Shown piece by piece: positions 17,706-24,588 of a stretch of DNA of 43,091 bases. The notes under the pieces are model-generated. The model did no database searches. It was not told the DNA's origin and saw only the letters and a list, made by a program, of their open reading frames with translations. Source of the stretch: an uncultured Oleiphilus sp. (GTDB lineage Bacteria > Pseudomonadota > Gammaproteobacteria > Pseudomonadales > Oleiphilaceae); NCBI GenBank assembly GCA_913020495.1, contig CAJWBJ010000024.1, positions 1 to 43,091 on the forward strand. Reading direction: 5' to 3'. The position numbers and the translations under genes are program-made. How positions within the stretch are numbered: the stretch's first letter is position 1; every line of letters begins with the position of its first letter.

Positions 17706-18017
17706 TCACTTAGCGGTAGAAATTTGAAACATTTGATCAAAATTCGAAATTTCAAAAATTTTGTATACATCTTCATTGCAGTTGATTATTTTAATTACTG
17801 CATCACTCCCAGCATGATCTCTTAACAACAAAAGCATACCTAAAGCCGAGCTATCCAGATAAGTTGTTTTAGCCATATCTACATGGTACTCCTTTACATT
17901 TAGATCATTGTTATCATAAGACTCGCGAAAGTCTTGGTGGGACCCAAAGTCAAACCGGCCTTGAATGCCGATTTTCATAACGTCACCTGAAGCGGATAAA
18001 TGGGACACTATAGACAT
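17706..18017 (-). CDS. STAS anti-anti-sigma protein, HsbA-like
   Basis: Single STAS domain of 103 residues with the conserved phosphorylation motif YLDSSALGMLL (Ser56/Ser57). Members are toggled by serine phosphorylation. In the Pseudomonas HptB pathway the unphosphorylated HsbA binds FlgM and frees sigma-28; that role is inferred here from the gene neighbours, not from the sequence alone. It lies 33 nt after cheB and 30 nt before the PP2C/kinase gene, at the junction between the chemosensory genes and the HsbR/HptB-like genes. ATG start. Confidence 0.88.
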   Translation of the reverse strand: MSIVSHLSASGDVMKIGIQGRFDFGSHQDFRESYDNNDLNVKEYHVDMAKTTYLDSSALGMLLLLRDHAGSDAVIKIINCNEDVYKIFEISNFDQMFQISTAK

Positions 18018-18050
18018 ATAGTTTTCCTTATTTGTTGTGATTTATATAGA

Positions 18051-19100
18051 TTATCTTTCACAAGCTTGCAGTAAGCCATATCTAATTCTGTTAATTGGTA
18101 AAACTTTCTGTACAGCATCTAATTTAACTGCCGCGCCGGGCATACCCCAAACAACACTGGTTTCTTCATCTTGCGCATAGGTCATACCTCCACTGTCAAG
18201 TATTGCCTTTAAACCACTAGCACCATCGTTGCCCATTCCTGTAAGTACCGCAGCAACAACATTTTTTCCTACACATGATATGGCAGACTCAAATAGTATA
18301 TCAACTGATGGTTTATGCCCATTAACCTTGTCACCGTCATCAAGAGCAATCATTAGACGAGATTTTTTTTCAATGATTTTTAAATGCAGACCGCCAGGTG
18401 CAAGGTAAGCATTTCCAGCCTCTAAAGGCATACCTGCTTTTGCCTCGCGAACCGTTATCTGGCATGCCTTATCTAAACGTTCAGCAAGTGATGCACTAAA
18501 TACTGGCGGTATATGCTGTGCCAGCAATATTGGTGGACAATTTGTTGGCATGCCAAAAAGCACCTCTTTTAGCGCCTCAGTTCCACCGGTTGAGCTTCCT
18601 ATACAAATGACTTTCGATAATTTGAAATTTACTTTATGGTTTTCGTCTGTTTTAACGGGCAAGGAAGAAATAGGCGTGAGGCTTTCTCTTGTCGTCATAT
18701 TTGCAAGTGCAGCACCTCGTATTTTTTCTTGAATCACTTCTGCATAGTTTTCCAGATTACCCCAAGAGCCACCTTGAGGCTTTGCAATATAATCAACAGC
18801 CCCGACCTCCAAAGCATCTAACGTTGCTGGCGCGCCATGCTCTGTCAAAGTAGATATCATGACAACAGGCATCGGCCTTAGACGCATTAAATTTCGTAAA
18901 AAAGTAATACCATCCATTTTGGGCATTTCAATATCGAGCGTTAATACATCTGGATTAAATTGTTTAATTTTTTCTCGTGCATCAATAGGGTCTACGGCGC
19001 TAGAAACGACTTCTAAATCCGGTGCAGATGAAATAATCTCAGTCAACAGCTGCCTGATCAATTCGGAGTCATCAACAATCAATACTTTAATTTTTTTCAA
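18051..19100 (-). CDS. cheB: Chemoreceptor glutamate methylesterase CheB
   Basis: Removes methyl groups from, and deamidates, chemoreceptors for adaptation. The N-terminal receiver carries Asp56 in TLDIEMPKMDG. The C-terminal esterase has the triad Ser170 (IGSSTGGTEAL), His196 (LAQHIPPV) and Asp292 (TGMGNDGA). It has 349 residues. The start looks to be TTG at 19100: GGAG lies 7 nt before it, while the nearby ATG in the other frame meets a stop after six codons. It lies 39 nt after cheD, in the order cheR-cheD-cheB usual for this type of operon. Confidence 0.97.
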   Translation of the reverse strand: MKKIKVLIVDDSELIRQLLTEIISSAPDLEVVSSAVDPIDAREKIKQFNPDVLTLDIEMPKMDGITFLRNLMRLRPMPVVMISTLTEHGAPATLDALEVGAVDYIAKPQGGSWGNLENYAEVIQEKIRGAALANMTTRESLTPISSLPVKTDENHKVNFKLSKVICIGSSTGGTEALKEVLFGMPTNCPPILLAQHIPPVFSASLAERLDKACQITVREAKAGMPLEAGNAYLAPGGLHLKIIEKKSRLMIALDDGDKVNGHKPSVDILFESAISCVGKNVVAAVLTGMGNDGASGLKAILDSGGMTYAQDEETSVVWGMPGAAVKLDAVQKVLPINRIRYGLLQACER

Positions 19101-19139
19101 ACTTCATCTCCAAAAAAAGGCCTTGCAACAAATAATAAA

Positions 19140-19778
19140 CTAATCAAATAGTTCTATATCACCGGCTTTATCAACTTTATTATTGAGGGACCGACTGTAT
19201 GTTTTCTCTCTTTGCATGAGCGTATCATTCGAAGTTTCACGAAGTTTCCTAATTTTGACTGCGCCAGTATCAGGAAAGTAGAGTACTTTTCTTGGGTAAA
19301 TATCCCCTACATCTTGAGCAGTAATTTCAAAATTTTCTTGATAAATATATTTTTTCACAAAGTCTATATTTCTCTCACCAATATCGGTCATATTACTAAG
19401 GACATTCCCTCCACCAAATATTTTTATTTCTAAATTTCGACGAGTTCCACCAAGTTTTAGAATTTCATTAATTAAAAATTCCATGGCCCAGTTTCCATAA
19501 CGCGAAGCTGAGCTGATATCGTCACCCCAGTTAACAGTCGAATGTTCTCCTTGTTGAGGCAACATAAAGTGATTCATACCACCCACGCCAAGCTGTACAT
19601 CACGAACGCACGCCGAAATACATGAACCTAAAACAGTGACGATCATTTCACCGTGTCGGCTAACATAAAACTCTCCCGGCATAATTTTCGCTGCATGGAG
19701 TTTCATATGTTTATCCCAGTAGCGGTTTATATGCTCAAACCCTGGTAATACATCTGGCAAGGGTTGTACTTCTGCCAT
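19140..19778 (-). CDS. cheD: Chemoreceptor glutamine deamidase CheD
   Basis: Deamidates receptor Gln to Glu and may bind CheY. Catalytic Cys53 in VLGSCISACV and His70 in GGMNHFMLP are both present, as is the GGxxxLS-type IKIFGGGNVL segment. The protein has 212 residues with an N-terminal extension of about 25 residues, common in proteobacterial CheD. It lies between cheR and cheB. ATG start with spacing of 40 nt from cheR. Confidence 0.95.
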   Translation of the reverse strand: MAEVQPLPDVLPGFEHINRYWDKHMKLHAAKIMPGEFYVSRHGEMIVTVLGSCISACVRDVQLGVGGMNHFMLPQQGEHSTVNWGDDISSASRYGNWAMEFLINEILKLGGTRRNLEIKIFGGGNVLSNMTDIGERNIDFVKKYIYQENFEITAQDVGDIYPRKVLYFPDTGAVKIRKLRETSNDTLMQREKTYSRSLNNKVDKAGDIELFD

Positions 19779-19818
19779 GGTGATAATTTCCTATTATTAA
19801 TAGTAATAAATTATTTGA

Positions 19819-20664
19819 TTATGAAATTTTTTGATAAATGGTCTTACCAATTGAACTAAACCGGTTACAGTTTCGGCTTAAGCTTTCTGAGTGCCCAATA
19901 ATCAAATACCCACCATCCTTTAACATGTTCGCATATTTATCAAACAAAATAGCTTGCGTTTCTGCATTAAAATAAATAACTACATTTCGACAAAAGATAA
20001 AATCGAACGGTCCTTTCATTGGCCAGTTTTCCAGTAAATTGAGTCTCTTAAACCGTATTAGTTGTTGAAGCTCAGGTTTTACTTTTACAATATCAGGGTG
20101 GTTTTGATCCTTTAAAAACCATTTCTTTTTTATTTCAGGTTTTAGTGATTCAATTCGTTCAAGACCGTAAACACCTTGTAGACCTTTATCTAGAACAGTT
20201 GAATCCAGGTCAGTTGCTAGAATCTTACAATCCCAGCCATTTAAATCCATACTCTCTTTAAAGGTGATTGCAATGCTATAAGGCTCTTCTCCAGTGGAGC
20301 AGCCTGCTGACCAACCTCTTATTTTTCGGCCAGCGCTATTTGTCTTTATCAATTCAGGAATAAGTTTTTCTGACAAGAAATCAAAGTGATGCATTTCTCT
20401 AAAATAAGAGGTTAAATTTGTTGTTATCGCATTGATAAACTTACTAAGTTCTCCGTTTGTATCATTTTCAATTAGCGGAATATAGTCACCCACACACGCC
20501 AAACCAACATCACGTAAACGACGAGCAAGTCGCCCATAGACCATATCCCGTTTCTGAGGGCCAAGAACAATCCCCGTATACTTGTAAGCTAATTCACTAA
20601 TTGTTTTAAAATCTGAATCAGACATAAAAAATTCGCGCTGTAGCTCTTGAGAGTCCGATTTCAC
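19819..20664 (-). CDS. cheR: Chemoreceptor methyltransferase CheR
   Basis: S-adenosylmethionine-dependent methylation of receptor glutamates. An N-terminal helical domain precedes the catalytic domain with GWSAGCSTGEEPYSIA (SAM-binding loop), ILATDLDSTVLDKG and FDFIFCRNVVIYF. It has 281 residues from GTG 20664; an internal ATG at 20625 (MSDSDFKTIS) is possible but has no ribosome-binding sequence. No C-terminal receptor-tethering extension is seen. It lies between cheW and cheD. Confidence 0.96.
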   Translation of the reverse strand: MKSDSQELQREFFMSDSDFKTISELAYKYTGIVLGPQKRDMVYGRLARRLRDVGLACVGDYIPLIENDTNGELSKFINAITTNLTSYFREMHHFDFLSEKLIPELIKTNSAGRKIRGWSAGCSTGEEPYSIAITFKESMDLNGWDCKILATDLDSTVLDKGLQGVYGLERIESLKPEIKKKWFLKDQNHPDIVKVKPELQQLIRFKRLNLLENWPMKGPFDFIFCRNVVIYFNAETQAILFDKYANMLKDGGYLIIGHSESLSRNCNRFSSIGKTIYQKIS

Positions 20665-20712
20665 CCGTTTATGACCTCTGAATATGATTTTTTATATTGG
20701 ATTTAATTGCTT

Positions 20713-21252
20713 TTAACTTGCCTGAAGCTGACGGCCTGCTAGCACATCAGAGTCAGTTATAAGCTGTTCGGTTAATTCAAGTAAAATAACCATTTTATCA
20801 TCGATACTCCCTAAGCCTTTAACATATTGCGCTTGCTTTGTTTGTGACAGCTCTGGTGATGGCTGAATATGCGATTTTGAAAAATTATAGACATCTGAAA
20901 CGGCATCAACGACAACACCCATAATTTTTGGCTCCCTTTCGGTCTCCACTAACATAATAATAACAACTGTTGAGTCTTCATAAGTTGCTGCCTCGACCCC
21001 AAAACAAAGCCTTAAATCTATAATCGGCGCAACCGTTCCACGTAAATTAGTAAAACCCAACACTTGATTTGGCGCATTTGGAATAGGAGTGATGGGCTCC
21101 CACCCTCTTATTTCTTGTACAGCAAGAATATCAACACCAAACTCTTCTCCAGCCATAAAAAAGGTTAAGAATTGATCACTCGGCTCGTCAGACTTAACGT
21201 CTGTAAGTTCATTGTTTATTTCATCGAGCTTGCTACTGGTCTCATCACTCAT
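20713..21252 (-). CDS. cheW: Chemotaxis coupling protein CheW
   Basis: Adaptor that joins receptors to CheA. One CheW domain (about residues 25-165) with FLTFFMAGEEFGVDILAVQE, GFTNLRGTVAPIIDLR and VVDAVSDVYNF. The 179-residue protein has an acidic N-terminal tail. ATG start; 27 nt separate it from cheA upstream. Confidence 0.96.
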   Translation of the reverse strand: MSDETSSKLDEINNELTDVKSDEPSDQFLTFFMAGEEFGVDILAVQEIRGWEPITPIPNAPNQVLGFTNLRGTVAPIIDLRLCFGVEAATYEDSTVVIIMLVETEREPKIMGVVVDAVSDVYNFSKSHIQPSPELSQTKQAQYVKGLGSIDDKMVILLELTEQLITDSDVLAGRQLQAS

Positions 21253-21279
21253 TTTATTCAGCCTTTCTTTTGTTTATTT

Positions 21280-23406
21280 CTACGCTGCTTCAATGTCATT
21301 TGATTCGCTTACTTTTTTATAGGCATCTCGCCCTACTCCAGCAAGTTTAATTAAGCCACTAATATCAAGTATGAGTGAAACTGTACCATTCCCTAAAATC
21401 GTTGCACCGGAAACACCATGTACAGGTCGATAGTTTTCTCTGATACTTTTTATAACAACTTGCTGTTGAGCAAGTAAATCATCAACCAGTACAGCAACCT
21501 TAATATTATCGCCCTCCACAATTACGAGAAGCCCATCTTCAACCGTTTCATGATCAGATTTAATATTAAAAACTTCCCAGAGTTTTATAATCGGAATATA
21601 TTCATTTCTTAATCGTAAAACATCACACCCCCCTGACACCCGGTGAATCATTTGATCGTGAGACTGAATTGATTCAACAATAGAAACTAATGGGAAAATA
21701 TAAACCTGATCCCCCACATTAATTAATTGACCGTCAAGAATTGCCAATGTTAATGGTAGTCGAATCGTAAAGACACTCCCCTCACCTTCTTTAGACTCAA
21801 CTTCTACAGACCCATTAAGATCCTGTATATTTCGCCTGACAACATCCATGCCTACGCCTCTACCTGATATATCAGTTACAGCTTCAGCTGTTGAGAACCC
21901 AGGCAAGAAAATCAAATCATTTATTTGATCATTGGTTAGATTATCACTGGCTGAAACCAAACCATTTTCAATCGCTTTGGAGAGTATTTTTTCTTTATTT
22001 AGGCCAGCACCATCATCAATAATCTGGATAATAATATTTCCGCCTTGATGAAAGGCATTAAGCGTAATTTTTCCCATTTCATCTTTACCTGAGGCCACTC
22101 TATTTTCAGGTAATTCAAGTCCATGATCTAAAGAGTTTCTAACCAGATGAACAAGAGGGTCTCCAATACGCTCCATCACTGTTTTGTCTAACTCTGTTTG
22201 TTCACCTAATAAAATCAGTTCAACTTTTTTATTTAGATTTTTGCTCATATCATGAACTAAACGTGGAAACCGTGAAAAGGCAAAACTAATAGGTAGCATA
22301 CGAATTCGCATTACATTTTCTTGCAGCTCTCGCGTATGCATACTTAACTGCTCCAAACCTTCCATAAGCTTAGGCATACTCTCTATACTGAAGTCTTTCC
22401 CCAGCTCACTTAACATCGACTGAGTTATTACTAATTCACCGACCATGTTGATTAAGTCGTCAATTTTATCTGTGCCTACACGTATTGAAGCACTTTCTGT
22501 TTTAGTATCTTTTTTGGACGCAGGTTTCTTAACTGCTTGCTTTAGCGTTGCATCGACGGGTTCATTTATTTGCTCTTGTACATTCTCAAGGACAGGCTCA
22601 GATAGCTTTTCTTTTTCATCAGTTACGACAACTTGTTCTTGTTCTTGTTCTTGTTCTTGTTCTGCCTCTCCCCCAGTTAATGAAAGCGGAGTAATTGTTA
22701 GTTCAGAATCATCGACAACCCATTCAAACACTTCATTAACTTGCGCTTCAGTCGCACTTCCCCATAGCGTTAAATTCCATGCCATATAACATGCTTCTGG
22801 ATCAATATCTGAAATTGAAGGTATCTCATCGATCACAGCTGATACAGTTAACTCCCCTAATTCAGCCAATTCACGAAACATGCGGACAGGGTCATTACCC
22901 GTTCGAAGAATATCTAACTCTGGTTTGAAATATATCTGCCACCCTTCAGAGTCTGACGCGTCGCTCTGATTATCGCCCTCTATACTGCCAGAGTTAGAGT
23001 CAGTATCTGGACTCGCTTCACCATCAAGCAGTAAATTAAAAGCGATTTTAAGCTCATCGGCGACTTCCATATCACAACTGGCACCGCTTTCAAGCTGGTT
23101 TATCATAGTTCGAATGCAGTCAACAGACCTTAAGAATAAATCCACATGATCGGCTTTCATTTCAAACTGATCAGATCGTATCAAATCTAAAAGAGTTTCA
23201 ACTACATGGGTAAACCCTGCTATATCGACAAAACCAAAGGTGCCGCTTCCACCTTTAATAGAATGAGCGGCTCGAAAAATTTCATTGATTGTTTCGTCAT
23301 CAATTGCAGATATATCAATATTTAAAAGGGCGGACTCCATTACATCCAGACCTTCATAACTTTCTTCAAAAAATACTTGATGAAACTGACTTAAATCGAC
23401 GCTCAT
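21280..23406 (-). CDS. cheA: Chemotaxis histidine kinase CheA, second system
   Basis: Kinase of a second chemosensory pathway. It is complete at 708 residues. Domains: Hpt with His48 in AAHSIKGGSGTFGF; a P2-like response-regulator-binding domain at about 155-245 (IYFKPELDILRTGNDPVRMF, ACYMAWNLTLWG); a linker with (Glu-Gln)5; the dimerisation domain; the ATPase domain with HLVRNSLDHGLELP, DDGAGL and GRGVGMDVVRRN; and a CheW-like P5 domain ending at about 690. It differs from the CheA at 1-1439 in having a folded P2-like domain and no FliM-like repeats. It is flanked by its own cheY and cheW. Confidence 0.97.
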   Translation of the reverse strand: MSVDLSQFHQVFFEESYEGLDVMESALLNIDISAIDDETINEIFRAAHSIKGGSGTFGFVDIAGFTHVVETLLDLIRSDQFEMKADHVDLFLRSVDCIRTMINQLESGASCDMEVADELKIAFNLLLDGEASPDTDSNSGSIEGDNQSDASDSEGWQIYFKPELDILRTGNDPVRMFRELAELGELTVSAVIDEIPSISDIDPEACYMAWNLTLWGSATEAQVNEVFEWVVDDSELTITPLSLTGGEAEQEQEQEQEQVVVTDEKEKLSEPVLENVQEQINEPVDATLKQAVKKPASKKDTKTESASIRVGTDKIDDLINMVGELVITQSMLSELGKDFSIESMPKLMEGLEQLSMHTRELQENVMRIRMLPISFAFSRFPRLVHDMSKNLNKKVELILLGEQTELDKTVMERIGDPLVHLVRNSLDHGLELPENRVASGKDEMGKITLNAFHQGGNIIIQIIDDGAGLNKEKILSKAIENGLVSASDNLTNDQINDLIFLPGFSTAEAVTDISGRGVGMDVVRRNIQDLNGSVEVESKEGEGSVFTIRLPLTLAILDGQLINVGDQVYIFPLVSIVESIQSHDQMIHRVSGGCDVLRLRNEYIPIIKLWEVFNIKSDHETVEDGLLVIVEGDNIKVAVLVDDLLAQQQVVIKSIRENYRPVHGVSGATILGNGTVSLILDISGLIKLAGVGRDAYKKVSESNDIEAA
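22633..22662 (-). repeat. Hexanucleotide repeat, five units, in the second cheA
   Basis: TTGTTC is repeated five times without change on the plus strand and encodes (Glu-Gln)5 in the linker before the dimerisation domain of CheA. As the unit is a multiple of three, gain or loss of copies would change linker length without a frameshift. Confidence 0.9.
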
Positions 23407-23509
23407 AACAAATGACCTGCGTTCTGATAGATTACAATCTTTTGGAAAAGTTCATTCAATGATCAAATTCAAACTACGGAATAGAGCTTATTTAAAAGGC
23501 CTACTTAAA

Positions 23510-23872
23510 TTAGCCCATTACTTTTTTGATCGTTGCTAATAATTGTTCGGGGTTAAAGGGTTTTACTAACCACCCTGTTGCGCCGGCATTTTTACCTTGA
23601 ACCTTTTTATCACCCGCAGACTCCGTTGTTAACATTAGAATCGGTGTAAATTTATAGTCAGGTAAAGTTCTCAGGTTTTTAACCAGTTCAATGCCATCCA
23701 TCACTGGCATATTGACATCTGTTAATACCAAGTCGACAGCACTAACCTTTGCTTTGTCTAAGGCTTTTTGGCCATCTTCAGCTTCAATCACATTGTAACC
23801 TGCTCCTTTAAGTGTAAATGAAACCATTTGTCTCATTGAGGCAGAATCATCAACCGCCAATATTGTTGCCAT
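23510..23872 (-). CDS. cheY: CheY-like response regulator, second system
   Basis: Single receiver domain with ILAVDDSASMRQMV, phospho-Asp in LVLTDVNMPVMDG, MLTTES and LVKPFNPEQL. It resembles the CheY paralogues found beside CheA in non-flagellar or alternative chemosensory operons rather than the FliM-binding CheY (no WNMPG). The longest frame begins at ATG 23884, but GGAG (23879-23882) lies 6 nt before ATG 23872, which gives MATILAVDDS, the common family start; 120 residues. It precedes cheA by 103 nt and follows the STAS gene. Confidence 0.94.
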   Translation of the reverse strand: MATILAVDDSASMRQMVSFTLKGAGYNVIEAEDGQKALDKAKVSAVDLVLTDVNMPVMDGIELVKNLRTLPDYKFTPILMLTTESAGDKKVQGKNAGATGWLVKPFNPEQLLATIKKVMG

Positions 23873-23927
23873 CATTTTCTCCATTTTACTTAATAAAAAA
23901 TCTTGCTCATGTTTCTTGCACCTGCCG

Positions 23928-24206
23928 CTAGACAGGCAAGTTCAACGCTTGCTCCATACCTAGCAACTTAGCTGCTGCAAGTAATTCGTCCGAGACGCCA
24001 CTCCACTCCACTTTCGCACCGGCAGTGTTCATATGAGAAATAAAACTTGCAAGCAACTGTAATGCAGCCGTATCGACCCTTGATACTTCTGACGCATGAA
24101 TTTTTGTTGGCAAACACTGACGAACAATGTTTTCCATTTCATGAAACAAACTTTCAGCTTTCGCGATATTCACGACACCTTCTAGCTTTATACTTTCTTC
24201 ATTCAT
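23928..24206 (-). CDS. STAS-domain protein, first gene of second chemosensory operon
   Basis: Small STAS domain of 92 residues with VSRVDTAALQLLASF; the usual phospho-Ser position holds Thr46 after Asp45. Such STAS genes commonly begin this type of che operon, but their role is not settled. It appears to be the promoter-proximal gene of the run to 15610. It starts at ATG with a poor ribosome-binding sequence, and a 16-nt palindrome lies 12 nt upstream (24219-24234). It is not close in sequence to the other STAS protein (17706-18017). Confidence 0.88.
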   Translation of the reverse strand: MNEESIKLEGVVNIAKAESLFHEMENIVRQCLPTKIHASEVSRVDTAALQLLASFISHMNTAGAKVEWSGVSDELLAAAKLLGMEQALNLPV

Positions 24207-24588
24207 TGACAGACTCGCATGGCATTCATGCCATATTTAATACAACTCAAAATAGTTCAAATTTTCTACGAATATAGAATACAGTTTTATAATGAATTAA
24301 CTTTAGTCGGGATTTATAGGAATTCCACTACAGCCATCCTGAAAAATCGTATTTTTTCCTATGTAATTTAAAGGTTTAAATTTGATCAAGGTATTCATAA
24401 CCTTGCTACCTTTTAAAAAATATAAAACCGACAACAAGTTAACTTTAAGTACATAAGCCCATTCGTACTCTTTATATGATTCTAGTTATAATTTCTTTTT
24501 AATAAATTACCCAACTTAACTTACAAATCACTACAAACGACAACCACATACATCTATATACTAAAGCGCTATAATCAGGAAAACCTTT
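24207..24588. other. Divergent intergenic region between STAS gene and Ig-like lipoprotein gene
   Basis: AT-rich 382-nt gap holding the start signals of two divergent genes. A perfect palindrome is seen at 24219-24234. An AGGA ribosome-binding sequence lies 8 nt before the plus-strand ATG at 24589. No convincing sigma-54, sigma-28 or paired sigma-70 promoter and no further gene was found. Confidence 0.6.
24219..24234. repeat. Perfect palindrome upstream of the STAS gene
   Basis: ATGGCAT and ATGCCAT are separated by 2 nt. It can be a DNA operator, or in RNA a 6-bp hairpin with a TGAA loop ending 12 nt before the start codon, where it could limit ribosome access. Confidence 0.7.

Noticed and set aside
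24570-24575. TATAAT just upstream of the Ig-like lipoprotein gene
   Set aside because: No -35 partner at proper distance, and the transcript start would leave almost no room for the ribosome-binding sequence.
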